A DNA stretch of 64,000 nucleotides, from assembly GCA_014529385.2 (NCBI GenBank), contig CM043943.1, forward strand, positions 102,527,855 through 102,591,854, in the 5' to 3' direction. Under the pieces are notes generated by a model. That model was not told the origin of the DNA and ran no database searches. It was given only the letters and a program-made list of their open reading frames with translations. The DNA is from Adiantum capillus-veneris. Lineage: Eukaryota > Streptophyta > Polypodiopsida > Polypodiales > Pteridaceae. The translations under genes were made by a program, and so were the position numbers. Positions 1 to 10,639 of this stretch are shown here, one piece after another (the stretch's first letter is position 1; the number at the start of each line of letters is the position of its first letter).

Positions 1-1025
1 CTATAGCATATGTGCTCGTAGATAAATTTAGCTACCTCTATCGCTGTGATTCTAGTGGTGGCTGTAGCCTCTGCCCATCTAGTCATGTAGTCGACCCCCA
101 TGATAATGTAGAATTTTCCTGAGTTGGCCCTAGGTAATGGCCCAATGGCATCGATACCCCATTTTTCAAATGGGCCATATGAGAGAATAGGTGTTTGTGG
201 TTCAGGCATAAGTGACCTAGTGCCGGCCTTTTGACACAACTTACACGTTTTGCACCAGTGGTGTACATCACGGTTGAGGCTAGGCCATATGAAGCCTGCG
301 TGCAAGATTTTCCTACTTGTTATGTCTAGGGCAAAGTGACCACCACAAACCCCATCGTGACAACTAGCAATTACTCCCTTGATTTCCTGAGAGAGAGGGA
401 CCTTCCTGAGTATTTGGTCCTTACCCTTACAATACAAACCTTCATTGATGAGTCGATACCTTGTGGCCTTCCGCGTCAGCCATTGCTTCTGTCCCTTTGT
501 TAAATCTGATGGGCATTCTCCTATTTCCAAAAAATGCATGATGTCAGGCAAGGCATCACTGCCTTGAAATAGAGGGAGCTTTAGCTTTATTGCTCCAACC
601 ACCACTTCCTGTAGTCTTTCACTTGCTAGGGCATCTGCTTCTTGGTTTTGAGCCCTTGGGATATGGTGTATTTGAACTTCTTCAAACTTACCCATCAAGG
701 TTTTTACACCACTTAAGTGAGTCCTTAAACTAGGATTCTTGCATGTCCATGCTCCATTTACTTGCCTTACCAGAAGTAGAGCATCCCCAAATACATTAAG
801 GCGTTGTACACCTTGTGAGACGCACCATTGTAGACCCTTGGTTAGTGCTGCATACTCAGATTCATTGTTAGAATGTGAATCTAACAATTGGCCCAACAAA
901 AATACCTTTGTCCCTTTGTCATCAAAGACCACTATGCCTGCAGCTGCTTTGTCAAACGCTCGCTTGTAGGCTCCATCAAAGTAGAGAGATTATGCTCCTT
1001 CTACCATCGGTGGTACTGGAGGTAA
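1..1025 (-). pseudogene. RNase H and N-terminal half of integrase (pol C-terminus of element 1)
   Basis: This stretch continues the RT reading frame after two in-frame stops, TGA at 1028-1026 and TAA at 992-990. It then stays open to the window edge. It begins with a ribonuclease H domain (YFDGAY motif, a NNESEYAAL helix, a GDALLLV strand and a late EADALAS acidic site). Next comes an integrase zinc-binding module (CHDGVCGGHF, then CKTCKLCQ) and the start of the catalytic core (WGIDAIGPLP with the first Asp, MGVDYMTRWAE). RNase H degrades the RNA template; integrase joins the cDNA to the chromosome. The two stops separate it from RT, so it is called a pseudogene unless the stops are read through. 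Confidence 0.85.
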
Positions 1026-2786
1026 TCAGACTTCTCCTCCCTTAGATTGCTTCTCCTTCCCTTCAAGGACTTGGTAGGTCATGAGTCCCCCCAAACTTGC
1101 CCTTGTCGTGCTTTCTACCTGTACCGTGTAGTCAAACTCTTGCAAACGAACTAGCCATTTAGTAATTCTAGCAGACACATCCATGTGTTGTACAACATAG
1201 GGAAATATTTCATCCGTGGTTAGAATCACAAATTGCTTAGGCAGCAAATATGACCTAAACTTTGTAGTTGCAAATCTAAGAGCTAGGACTAAGTGTTCCA
1301 CATGGATGAAACCTTTCTCTCCTGCTGTCATCATTCGACTAGAGAAGTAGATTGGCCTCATGAAAGATGTCGTCGTATCCTTTTGGAGTAGCACAGCCCC
1401 CAATGATTCATCACCAACACTTGAGGTGACATAGAATTTTTCATCCCACTTAGGTGGTGAGATAGTTGGCAGAGTGGCTAAGACCTCCTTTACCTTGTTG
1501 TAGTGATGTTCGCTTTCCTCGTCCCAAGTGAAAGTTGATCTTTGAGTGAGTTGTTGCAGTGGTAGAACAAGTTGTGATAGTAGATGTATGAATCTACTTA
1601 AGTACCTCACCTTCTGTAGAAAAGAGACCAGTTGACGTGCGGTCGTTGGTGAAGGTAGGGCTATGAGTGCGGACACCTTACTTGGGTCGGCGTTGATACC
1701 TCTTGCTGAAATTTCATGGCCTAGTAGAATGACTTTACTCTCCCCAATGTGACATTTATCCACATTTAATTGCCCACCTAGGCTCTCCAACCTGGCCAAA
1801 CCTTCAGTTACCTTTTCTAAATGTGAAATACGGGAGCTATATATACAAAAATCATCAATGAACACTCTTATGGATGTTCCAAAGAACGGTTGAAAAACAT
1901 ATGTGACATATCTTTGGAATGTGGCAAGTGCATTTGTGAGACCAAATGGCATAACCCTGTATGCAAAACAACCCCATGGCGTGATAAAAGTGGTTTTTAG
2001 CTGATCTTCCAAGGCTATGCGTATTTGAAAGTATCCTGAATAACCATCACAGACGGTATAGCATTCAAAACCCGCTACTTCATTCAGAATTTCATCCAAG
2101 AAAGGGAGAGGAAAGTGGTCTCTCTTTGTAGCTGCATTTAGTGGTTTGTAGTCAACACAGACCCTCCACTTACCATTCTTTTTAGGCGTCACCACTATGG
2201 GTGACACCCATTCTGAGTTTTCTACAGGATAGATGAATCCCGCCTCCAGCAGTTTCCTTACCTCGGCCAAGAGTGCCTTTTCTTGTATGACCCCTAGTCG
2301 TCGTAGCTTTTGCACAACTTGTTTTACCCCTTCCTTCAGCTTAATATGATGTTCCACCACTGTAATGCCTGTGATTCTTTCATAGTTGTCAATGAACAGG
2401 TTAGGAAATCCCATCAACATTTGCAAAAAACTATCTTTCTCCTCAAGTGTTAATTCCGTAGACAACATACCCTTCAACCTACTTCCTCCTAGGCCAGGTG
2501 ATTTTCTCTCCTCTTCATTGGGTTTCCCTTTTGGTGATGGATCACCAGTTGTGCTTACCCTTTGTGGATCCTTCATAATGATACCCATCACATCAATGGA
2601 ACTGTCACTTTCTTCGGTGGATGTGGTCTCCTCCTCAGAACTGGAAGATTCGCTAGTGGTTTCATCTGCCGATGTTTCCAGATTCATTTGCTTCTGCTTG
2701 CCAATCCTCATGTCGTAGTAGATTGTCTCCCCTTTCTTACCGTTCATGCGTAGAAAGCCAGTACCCCAGTCCTGTTTTGCCTTCAT
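1026..2786 (-). CDS. Reverse transcriptase with tethered RNase H-like region (element 1)
   Basis: A 586-residue open frame. Residues 1-110 hold a Ser/Glu/Thr-rich acidic stretch (about 42-64) and a basic linker. RT fingers and palm follow from about residue 130: SPIVVTPKKNGKWRVCVDYK at 195-214, MPFGLTNA at 279-286, and the catalytic FIDD at 309-312 in place of the usual YxDD. The thumb and connection region follow (LGHEIS; FSSRMMTAGEKGF). The ATG overlaps the stop of the upstream protease frame (ATGA, 2786-2783), so the present start probably reflects a small deletion that shifted the original gag-pol frame. The product would copy element RNA in cytoplasmic particles. Confidence 0.88.
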   Translation of the reverse strand: MKAKQDWGTGFLRMNGKKGETIYYDMRIGKQKQMNLETSADETTSESSSSEEETTSTEESDSSIDVMGIIMKDPQRVSTTGDPSPKGKPNEEERKSPGLGGSRLKGMLSTELTLEEKDSFLQMLMGFPNLFIDNYERITGITVVEHHIKLKEGVKQVVQKLRRLGVIQEKALLAEVRKLLEAGFIYPVENSEWVSPIVVTPKKNGKWRVCVDYKPLNAATKRDHFPLPFLDEILNEVAGFECYTVCDGYSGYFQIRIALEDQLKTTFITPWGCFAYRVMPFGLTNALATFQRYVTYVFQPFFGTSIRVFIDDFCIYSSRISHLEKVTEGLARLESLGGQLNVDKCHIGESKVILLGHEISARGINADPSKVSALIALPSPTTARQLVSFLQKVRYLSRFIHLLSQLVLPLQQLTQRSTFTWDEESEHHYNKVKEVLATLPTISPPKWDEKFYVTSSVGDESLGAVLLQKDTTTSFMRPIYFSSRMMTAGEKGFIHVEHLVLALRFATTKFRSYLLPKQFVILTTDEIFPYVVQHMDVSARITKWLVRLQEFDYTVQVESTTRASLGGLMTYQVLEGKEKQSKGGEV

Positions 2787-3448
2787 GGCCTTCCCAAAAT
2801 TAGTGGATAGCCCTCCCCCTTAGTGGGCATTACAAAAACATCTACCTCTACCTCAGTGTTGAAAGCTTTTATTTTCACGAAACTTACCACACCCACACAC
2901 TTTACTTTTGCGTTGTTTGCCATCTTTGCCTTGCATGGAGAAGGCCTGTCAACCTCGAGCCCTAATCGAAGCATCATAGCTTCACTCATTACACAAATTT
3001 GTGCACCTCTATCAATGTAGGTGTTTCCAACCCTCTTTCCTTTTATGTTTACGTCGACAATTGGAAGGATGTCATCCATGTTGCATCCCGAAATTGCTCC
3101 GGCTACCTTTGTTTTGGAGCGTCTTGTACTTACCATTTTAGACCATTGTCGCCTTACTTTTGGTGCAAGATGTAGCAGCTGTGGCCATGTAATCTTCGGT
3201 CCTTGCTCTGCCACATCGAATGTTAGATCATAGGGCTTAGAACTTTCCCCTAGCTGAAAGTCGGTGATGCCCAATTTTCGTCGTGGCCTGGATGGCCTCT
3301 TGCTAGTTTCTCCTCTCATGCTTCTCTCATCATGTGATTGTGTAGCTTTCTCCCTCCTAGCTCTTTTCACAGTCATGGCTTCAAGTGGTTCTAAAAAGGT
3401 TACCTTCTCCTTACCCTTGTCCCTCTCCTTTGCTGTAGGTGGATCCAC
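2783..3448 (-). CDS. Gypsy aspartic protease region (element 1)
   Basis: A 221-residue frame between gag and RT. The first 115 residues are basic and rich in Lys/Arg. A retropepsin fold follows, with the active-site segment YIDRGAQ at residues 145-150 and the C-terminal ILGRP at 217-221. The usual D-T/S-G triad reads D-R-G here, which may weaken catalysis. The frame is open upstream of the first ATG to about 3535, so in the intact element it was probably part of a polyprotein and not a separate start. It ends in TGA overlapping the RT ATG. The enzyme would cut the Gag-Pol precursor. Confidence 0.82.
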   Translation of the reverse strand: MDPPTAKERDKGKEKVTFLEPLEAMTVKRARREKATQSHDERSMRGETSKRPSRPRRKLGITDFQLGESSKPYDLTFDVAEQGPKITWPQLLHLAPKVRRQWSKMVSTRRSKTKVAGAISGCNMDDILPIVDVNIKGKRVGNTYIDRGAQICVMSEAMMLRLGLEVDRPSPCKAKMANNAKVKCVGVVSFVKIKAFNTEVEVDVFVMPTKGEGYPLILGRP

Positions 3449-3547
3449 TACTACGGCTTTTCCTTTCTCTTCTAGCCTTATGATGTTTACAGGGCGATCA
3501 GGTGGTTGGGCTGGTGGAAGAGGTGGGATGGATGCTTGTAGTGGTGT

Positions 3548-4453
3548 TTAGGGTGGACGTAGAATTTGTGTTGGTGGGGGTGGTGCTCGGGGTGGGGTTG
3601 TTCTATCTCTAGGGGGTGACAATTGGTTCCTCCTACCTCCTCTATCATAGTTTTGTTGTGGTTTGGGACAGTGGTACATACCGTGACCGTCTTCTCCGCA
3701 AGTGTAGCAATGATACTCCTTATTTTGTCGTCGTGCTCTTCCAGGGTCTTGATCTATTTCTTGACTCCTCCCTTGCTGTATTAAGTGGACAGAAAAATTC
3801 TGCAGTTGGTCAATAATATGGGCCAACATATCTTGTTGGTCATCTCTTACCCCAAGAGCCGGTGGTGGTGGTATGGTGGTTGTCGTAGTTGTTGGTCGAC
3901 GCGATGTTCATGCTTCTGTTGACTCGGTTTCTTTGGCTTTCATTCGCAACTTCTTGTCCTTAAGGTGAGCAATCTCAACGGCTAACTCGTACGTAGCCGG
4001 GAGTCTACCTTTCACCTTCTCCTTGAGAAGCAGCCATAAGCCATGCGTGAACCGATCTTTTTTTAGGAAATCGGGTGCAGCTTTCCCCCTTGCCAGTGAC
4101 TCAACCCACCGTTCCCACAAATCCACAAATTTGGACTCATAGGTGGCATATTCTAAAAGACCCTCCTGCTTCAAGTCTCTCAACTTGTCCCACAAATTTT
4201 CTAAAGTGGTACCTCCCCCAAAGCGCCTCTTAAAAGCGGTTTTTAAGGGTTCCCAGTCATCCTTGGTTGCTTGTGGAAGTGCATTGTACCATGATCTAGC
4301 TTCTAGCTTCATGAGATGCTTAAAGATTCTAACCCGGGATTCATCCGTATCTTTGTTGCTCACTACACATGCTACTTCAAAGTCATCTAGGAAGTCTGTT
4401 ACCAAATCCTCCCCCTTCTTTCCTTTAAATGTTGGAAATGCTACACTTGCCAT
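3548..4453 (-). pseudogene. Gag with zinc knuckle, one in-frame stop (element 1)
   Basis: The N-terminal part (4453-3908) is a Retrotrans_gag-type capsid domain with recognisable AWYNALP- and WDKLRDLKQ-like helices and the motif RSWYNALPQATKDDWEPLK. A single TGA at 3910-3908 interrupts it. The same frame then continues through a proline-rich linker to a CCHC zinc knuckle, CYTCGEDGHGMYHC, and a basic Arg-rich tail ending at 3548. Gag forms the particle and binds element RNA. Only one stop separates two coherent halves in one frame, so this is a recent lesion, or just possibly a readthrough site. Confidence 0.85.
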
Positions 4454-4535
4454 GATTACTGAGAGAGAGCTAGAAAGTCACACTGCTTAACTTGCAAAAA
4501 AAATTTCTTCTTTACAAGGAGACGTGTATACCCTC

Positions 4536-4996
4536 TTATACTAGGACATAGATTAAAACTTCAAACGGTACATTGCCTTGTACCAAAGGTAAGACAAATG
4601 GCTGATCTGATGCCAGAACCTCAAAAAACCACTCCCCACCCAGCATGGTGTCAATGACATGCTGGTAGTGAGCCTTCAAGTTCAGTATTACCTTGATTGA
4701 GCGTACACGTGTTGGTATGTGTGATCTGTCTTGAGGTAGGTTGCACTGATTCATGTGAAGCTTAGAGGTGCTTAGTCACTGTCCAAGCTTGTGGGAGAGG
4801 GTGGAGTTCTTTCCTGAAACAAACTCAGTAGATCCCTAGTTTCTCTAGTGAGAGTGTGAGCCAATGATTCCGTTATCTGTGCTGCAGCATCAGGTGCGAC
4901 TTGAAAACTGACTGTGATAATTACCTCGGTTACTTGAGTTACCCGATTCTCAAAGTAGAATAGTGTTGATTCTCTATTGTGCAGAGCTCCTTCCAT
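4536..4996 (-). other. Leader between 5' LTR and gag, with two short ORFs (element 1)
   Basis: Two short minus-strand frames (4996-4772, 74 residues; 4754-4536, 72 residues) lie between the primer binding site and gag. The first starts MEGALHNRE and contains an amphipathic stretch. The second contains EWFFEVLASDQPF. I recognise no family. They could be upstream ORFs or the decayed N-terminus of a longer gag. The rest of 4454-5290 holds nothing I recognise. Confidence 0.35.
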
Positions 4997-5290
4997 TTTG
5001 TTGTTGTTGGTTGGTTGTAGGTTGCGGACATGGTTTCGACCTTCTCCTTCTTCTTCTTGGCACTTGGCCTATGTATATCCACTGGGTTTGGCGTGTTGGT
5101 TGACTCTCCCACTACAAATCAATTACCGTTACACTTGGCACTCGAGCTTCGATGGAGATGCGGAGTTCCTCTAGTTGTGCTTGGAGCTCTTCTTCTTCTG
5201 TTGTCCAATTAGAAAATCCTGCTAGCCATTCATCCATTCACAATAGTTTAGGGGTTTCAGTCTTGTAAATTGAAGGGTTTCATGAAAATT

Positions 5291-5308
5291 TCCTCAGTTG
5301 GGGCACCA
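5291..5308 (-). promoter_or_regulatory. Candidate primer binding site (element 1)
   Basis: On the minus strand, two bases past the LTR edge, the sequence reads TGGTGCCCCAACTGAGGA. It keeps about 11 of 18 positions of the TGGCGCCGTTGCCGGGGA-type site used by many plant gypsy elements. Its place next to the LTR terminus supports the call; the exact tRNA is not determined. Confidence 0.55.
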
Positions 5309-5310
5309 AA

Positions 5311-6690
5311 TGACGGGAGCAAAGCAAACCCCAAACCCCGACGGCCTCTAAAACACCGGGGACCGAATGGCGCGCCTCGAGCCTGTCATGGTAAAGCAAA
5401 CAGGGGCACCACCTAGCTTCAGCGGCTAGGACGCAAACAACACACCACCATAACAAGGTTTTCATCCAAGAGAGATGGATGCTTGGGAGTAATGATGAAG
5501 AGGAAAGGGAATGAGATCAAGTGAGAGAGAGAGAGAGAGAGTGAGGGAGGGGGTATAGCGGCTTAGTACTTAGGCACCACAAAAGGATGGCTAATCCGCA
5601 CACCCTTCACACATACACAAGCTCACTCCAAACACAAGACTAGGTGGCGATTCCGCACACCTCAAATGGGCAAAACATTGCAAGAAAACATACTCAAAAC
5701 CTCAAGCTTTATTTAGAGAATAAGGCGATGAAATGGGGAGCATAGGGTAGGGGAATGAGAAGGGAGAGAGTGGTAGAGCACATGGCGGATAGGTGGGAGT
5801 TGATGGCGAAGACTCGCACGAGGGTTATGGCCATCATCCTTCATTTAGTTGCCCTTCATCTTCCATAGCCAAGGGTGTAGAGGTCATGCTCAAGACAAGC
5901 ATGGTGATTGAGGTGATGGTGATGGTGTGGGTGTGTGTGTGTGCACTAGGCATACACAGTGCATAGTGTGTTCTTTGGTGATGTTGTGTGTGTCTTTAGT
6001 GTGATGGTGACCCCTCTTTATATAGGGGAGGAGGGGGGAGAAATTATAGAATTTAGAAATGAAGAAATCATTATCTACGTAGGCCATGTGACTGTGGGCC
6101 CCACTTGTCTGGCTGTGTGTATATGTGCCAGAATAGCAGTCTCATGAGAGAGAGACTAAGAGAGAGAGATGGGTTGATGAAAAAAAGTGAGAGGTGACAT
6201 GGATACTAAAGTAATTACAAGAGGGGAGAGAGGGGAGTGTGTTCAGAGGTGAATATGTGTGCAGATGTGTGTGAACACAAGAAAAATCAGGTAACCACCG
6301 GGTGGGGATGGGTCTGTGGGCACCTTTTTCAATGAAACTGAGTGTGTGTGAGTGTGGGGGAGGTTATTTAGCTACAAGACAAGAGACATGGCGCCCTTTA
6401 GAGAGAGAGAGGGGGGTATTTGGGTCATGGGATATGATAGGAGAGAGAAAGGGGGGGTGGGGTATACTATTTTCGAAGATAGGGTAAGTTGCATGTGAGT
6501 TAGGGTGCATTATTGGTGAGTTAGAATGCATTATTGGTGAGAGGTGGGGTAGCTTGAGGGGAGAGAGAAAGGAGAAAGGACAAGGGGAAGAGAGAGGGAG
6601 TTGACCTTTTGAGTGGAAGAGAGGAAAAGGGACACACGGCGGGGCAACAGTGAAGAAAAAGGAGGCAAGGTGGGGATGGGCTACCCCGTA
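5311..6690 (-). repeat. 5' LTR of element 1 (outer end approximate)
   Basis: The plus-strand reading begins TGACGGGAGC directly beside the primer binding site, i.e. the LTR ends in CA on the minus strand. It contains a GA microsatellite (5522-5541), a TG-rich stretch (about 5928-5942) and many GAGAGA runs, and has no long ORF. A TATA box on the minus strand at 6024-6016 divides U3 (right) from R/U5 (left). The matching 3' LTR is outside the window, so the right boundary is an estimate. Confidence 0.65.
6016..6024 (-). promoter_or_regulatory. TATA box in the LTR of element 1
   Basis: The minus strand reads TATATAAAGAGGGG here. It lies about 710 bases upstream of the LTR/primer-binding-site border, a plausible position for the Pol II promoter of the genomic RNA. 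Transcription would start about 25-35 bases further on, near 5985-5990. Confidence 0.55.
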
Positions 6691-6844
6691 GGCATGAGGT
6701 GGCCTATTTTACCTTTCTTATATATTTACATAATCATACTTTATTTTTTTTCTTATGTTTTCCAATTCCTTTTATCACTCCCTCCCTAAGAGGGGGTTTT
6801 CATGGGGTGGGGACGAGAGAAGAGGGGTATGGGGGCTTGGCTTG

Positions 6845-7158
6845 TGAAAAGCTCCCATCAGCAGCACTTCGTCTGGAAATTATGGTGATAAGGGCAAAAA
6901 GAAGATGCGTTGCCATTATTGTAAAGCTAATGATCACCTGATCAAGTCGTGTCCTAAGTTGAAGGCCAAAGAGGCTAAGAAGAAAGAGGGTGGTTCCACT
7001 GCAAATGCTGGTTCCACTACAAATGCAGCTATTGTTGATTCTTCTGTGAAAGGAGACTGTGATGCTGATGTTGATGCAGAATGGGCTTTTAGCGCAGAGT
7101 GCACTTACAATCCTGTTGTCCATGATTCATACTTGTCAGTTTTGCTGCAGATTCACAT
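6845..7158 (+). pseudogene. Copia gag C-terminus with CCHC knuckle
   Basis: The frame containing the ATG at 6905 carries CHYCKANDHLIKSC, a CX2CX4HX4C zinc knuckle. Before it comes a Ser/Gly/Lys linker and after it a KLKAKEAKKKE basic helix. The frame shifts near 7135 into the protease frame. The upstream capsid domain is absent. It would bind element RNA. Confidence 0.8.
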
Positions 7159-8190
7159 GTGTGGTATTTTGACAGTGGTGCTACAAAGCACATTACCTCA
7201 CATCGTGAATTGTTTACCTCTCTCGAGTCTGTCCCTCATGGGAATTCTGTCACTTGTGCCAACAATGCCTCTTATCCAGTTCAGGGAGTTGGAAAGATTG
7301 TGCTCACCGCTGCTAATGTCAACTCCTTCACACTTGTTGATGCACTTTATGTACCTGGGATCAAGAAGAATCTCTTGTCTATATCCGCACCTGCTAGACT
7401 TGGACTTGTAGTCAAATTTGTGGATGCCAGATGTACAGTTCATGATCTCCGTTTTGGTGATGAAATTGTTGCATTTGGGCTTTTGTGCCATGGGCTATAT
7501 AAGCTCACTTTGTATGACAAGTGTGGACAAAATTTTGCAAATGCTGTTGCAGATTCAAGGGCTATTTCAGATGCAAAACTTTGGCATGCACGTTTTGGTC
7601 ATCTGAATTTTGCTAGTTTGCTGCGTTTGTAGAAATCTCATATGGTTGCTTCTTTGCCGCCTCTTGAAGCACTTGTCAAACATGTTTGTGAAGGATGTAT
7701 TTTGGGTAAGATGCAGCGTTCTAAGTTTCCAAAGGATGGTTCAGTTCGGGCCACATGCAGGTTGCAGCTTGTGCATAGTGATGTTTGTGGGCCCATGCAA
7801 ACTCCGTCTTTGGGCAATTACCTGTACTTCGTGATTTTCATTGATGATTAATCTAGGCATGCATGGGTATTCCCGCTTCAAGCGAAGTCCAAAGTTTTTA
7901 TGTGCTTCAAACAATTTCTGGCTATGGATGCAAATGTCTCAAAATGTACTATGGGCACCCTCTGTTCCGATCGAGCGGGGGAGTATATGTCTCATGAATT
8001 TAATGTATTTCTGGCTAGTCATGGGATAAAACACCAATGTACAGTGCCTTATACACCTCAACAAAATGGTGTTGCTGAGAGGAAAAACAGGTCACTTACG
8101 AAAATGGCACGATGTATGGTCAAAGTCAAGCTTTGCCACATTCTTTTTGGCTTGAGGCCATCATGTGTGCCACTTATGTACTTAACAGGG
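7159..8190 (+). pseudogene. Copia protease and integrase
   Basis: The protease opens with WYFDSGATKHIT (catalytic Asp-Ser-Gly) and is followed by the pre-integrase and HHCC zinc module (LWHARFGHLN, later CEGCILGK). The integrase core continues in the same frame after in-frame stops at 7630-7632 and 7849-7851. It includes HSDVCGPM, CSDRAGEY and PYTPQQNGVAERKN, the last holding the catalytic Glu region. A frameshift near 8190 ends the frame. The protein cannot be made as one piece. Confidence 0.85.
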
Positions 8191-8194
8191 TCCT

Positions 8195-8965
8195 ATGAAA
8201 GCTTTGCAGTCTATTACTCCATATGAATCATGGCATGATAGAAAGCCTTCTATTGAGCACATGCGTGTTTTTCGCTGTTTGGCATATGCTTTGGTGCCAC
8301 AAACACAGCGTAAAAAATTGGATGATAAGGCTGTCAAATGTATTTTTGTTGGTTATAGTGCTGAAAGCAAAGGTTATAGGTTATATCATCCGCAAACAAA
8401 GCGTATTCTGGTTTCACGGGATGTAGTGTTTGTGGAAGATTCTATTCAGCCCTTGATGTCATGTACTAGAGACAGTAATGTAAGCTCACAGGACATTTAT
8501 GACACTTTGTTTCCTCTTTTCAGTACAAATGTAAGTTCCAATGAGGAAAATGTACAGCCTATGGGGGTTTCTGAAAATGTTTTAGATCAGCCTATTACTG
8601 ATGAGATGTACATGATGTACTTGATGAGGAAAGGGCTGAAAATGAGCAGGCTAGAGGTATGCCAAAATGGCTGGTGCACACTTTGCGTGACAGTAAATTC
8701 GATGCACCTTTGTCTAGCCGTACTTGTTCAAGCTCTTGCCATGCATCTTATGCATCAGATTGTTATGCTTTGGCTGTGTCTAGCTTACATGATGTTGAGG
8801 AGCCTCTGTCTTTTGATGAATCACGGACTTCAGAAAATTGGATGGCTGCCATGCAATGATGCACTTATAGAAAATGGCACATGGACTTTATGTGATTTGC
8901 CTCCTGGAAAAAATGGCCATTGGTACGAAGTGGGTTTACAAGTTGAAACGCAAGCCGGATGGTGA
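8195..8965 (+). pseudogene. Copia integrase C-terminal region and linker to RT
   Basis: Residues 10-90 contain the copia integrase C-terminal motifs VFRCLAYALVP, KCIFVGYSAESKGYRL and RILVSRDVVFVEDS. Beyond about 8550 the frame reads as shifted linker. A second frame at 8659-8859 (MPKWLVHTLRDSKFDAP; SFDESRTSENWMAAM) is the true linker leading to RT, so at least two frameshifts lie here. Confidence 0.75.
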
Positions 8966-10330
8966 GATCGATCGCCATAAGGCTCGACTTATTGCAAAGG
9001 GTTATGCACAGCAAAAAGTCATAGACTATGAAGAGACTTTTTCTCCCACTTGTCATATGACTACTGTGCATTTTCTATGTGCATTGGCGGCTCATTTTGG
9101 TTGGGATGTACATCAATCAGACATTGTTACTGCTTTCTTGAATGGTGACATATTTGAGGAAGTTTATGTAACGCAGCCTCGCGGTTTTGTCATAAAAGGA
9201 CAAGAGGACAAAGTGTGCAGATGTAAGAAGGCTTTGTATGGGTTGAAGCAATCTCCTCGTGCTTGGTATGAGAAAGTTGGCACTCATTTGGTCAAACAAG
9301 GCTTTCGTAACAGTCCAACAAAAAGCACATTGTATGTAAAGCGTGAGGGTGATGTACTTCTCATTGTGGTTCTTTATGTCGATGATTTGCTGATCACTGG
9401 ACCAAATGAGAGACATATTGCTGAATTTAAGGCTGATTTGAATGCTACTTTCAAGATGAAAGATTTGGGGTTGTTGCATCATTACTTGGGTATACAGTTT
9501 AAGCAGTGTGATGGTGGTATTGCCTTGTGTCAGAAAAGTTACATAGAGACATTGCTATGTAAGTTTGGACTTGAGGATTGCAAACCAATTGCCACTCCCA
9601 TGGAAACAGGTTTGAAGTTGAGTCTACATGATGTTGGCGATCCTGCTGATGTCACTCTTTATCAAACTGTTGTTGGCTGCCTCCTTTATGTATGCAACAC
9701 GAGGCCAGATATTTAGTTTGCAGTCTCACAGGTCAGCAGATTTATGCATAGCCCAAGGTTTAAGCATTGGCAGGCTGTCAAGAGGATTTTCCGCTACCTT
9801 AGTGACACTTTGCATCTTGGCTTGTTTTATCCCAAGGGGGGATCATTGCCGCCAAACTTACATGCTTTTTCGAACTTAGATTGGGCTGGTTGTTTTGACA
9901 CACGAGTGTCCACAAGTGGTGTTTGTTTCATGCTTGGCGGTTCATGTATATCATGGTTGAGCAAGAAGCAACCTACTGTGGCCACTTTGAGTTGTGAGGC
10001 TGAGTACAGGGCAGTCTTCAGAGCTACGGTTGAGTGTGTATGGCTCAGATGCCTTATCGCTGATTTGGGTGTTGGACAGGACACTGCCAACACTATCTAC
10101 ACTGACAGTCAGAGTGCATTGCAGTTGCGAGGAACCCAGTTTCTCATGCTCGCACAAAGCACATTGAGGTGCATTACCATTATGTCAGGGAGAGGCTCTC
10201 AGCAGCAGAGATCAGCTTGGCTTATGTGCCAACACAGGACAACCTTGCAGATCTTTTCACAAAGGCATTGTCTCGTGAGAAGCTTGAAGCTTTCCACAAA
10301 GCTTTGGGCTTACTCCCCTTTGTGGACTGA
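8874..10330 (+). pseudogene. Copia reverse transcriptase and RNase H
   Basis: RT residues 15-60 read GTKWVYKLKRKPDG and KARLIAKGYAQ. The first catalytic Asp lies in SDIVTAFLNG (Asp83), the active site is YVDD (168-171), and MKDLGLLHHYLGI follows. A TAG at 9714-9716 stops the frame. RNase H resumes in frame (RYLSDTLHLGL, WAGCFDTRVST, SWLSKKQPTVA, TDSQSAL), then shifts near 10135 and ends with VPTQDNLADLFTKAL before the stop near 10330. Together these complete the copia polymerase. Confidence 0.88.
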
Positions 10331-10393
10331 TCATGTCCTCAGGGCATGGCACTTCCCTTTACTCATGTGCCAGCTCTCATTCACCGCATCACT

Positions 10394-10405
10394 CCAGGGG
10401 GGATT
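10394..10405 (+). promoter_or_regulatory. Polypurine tract of the copia element
   Basis: The run CAGGGGGGATT immediately precedes the LTR start TGTTA. It is the expected RNase H-resistant primer for plus-strand DNA synthesis. Confidence 0.75.
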
Positions 10406-10632
10406 TGTTACCATATACATGTGGTAGTGATGTGTGTGAACACACTAGGACCGCCGGGGCATTTTTTTCCTCTTTAGGAGGTTTTTTCCCCCATGCATTG
10501 TATATACGCCCATCACTCTAGGGCTATCTATCTTTCCATTGCACACTAAGTAACACACTCTCCATTGTGTGCCTTGAGCTTCCTTCGTCTTCTCCAAGCT
10601 GTGTGTGTTTCTCTGCAACCCTAATTCCAACA
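10406..10632 (+). repeat. 3' LTR of the copia element (227 bp)
   Basis: It starts TGTTACCATATAC just after the polypurine tract and ends CCAACA, giving TG...CA termini. It contains a TGTATATA stretch near 10497 that could serve as TATA. A short LTR is normal for copia elements. No partner copy is present in the window to confirm the ends. Confidence 0.75.
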
Positions 10633-10639
10633 AAAAGCT

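Larger units (their letters stand above)
1..6690 (-). mobile_element. Element 1: Ty3/gypsy LTR retrotransposon, 5' two thirds
   Basis: Read on the minus strand the order is 5' LTR, primer binding site, leader, gag, protease, RT, RNase H, integrase. This is the gypsy order, with integrase last. The integrase is cut by the left edge, so the 3' LTR lies outside the window. Gag, protease and pol keep long open frames with few stops, so this copy is younger than most others here. Its RT/RNase H is related to that of the plus-strand element at 15590, which shares motifs such as VVQHM and MRPIYF. The far end of the LTR (about 6690) is uncertain because the neighbouring copia fragment starts close by. 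Confidence 0.9.
6845..10632 (+). mobile_element. Element 2: Ty1/copia retrotransposon, 5' truncated
   Basis: The domain order is gag zinc knuckle, protease, integrase, RT, RNase H, then a polypurine tract and 3' LTR. Integrase before RT is diagnostic of copia. The capsid part of gag, the PBS and the 5' LTR are missing, so no target duplication can be tested. Several stops and frameshifts split the polyprotein. The junction with element 1's LTR lies somewhere between about 6690 and 6850. Confidence 0.92.
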
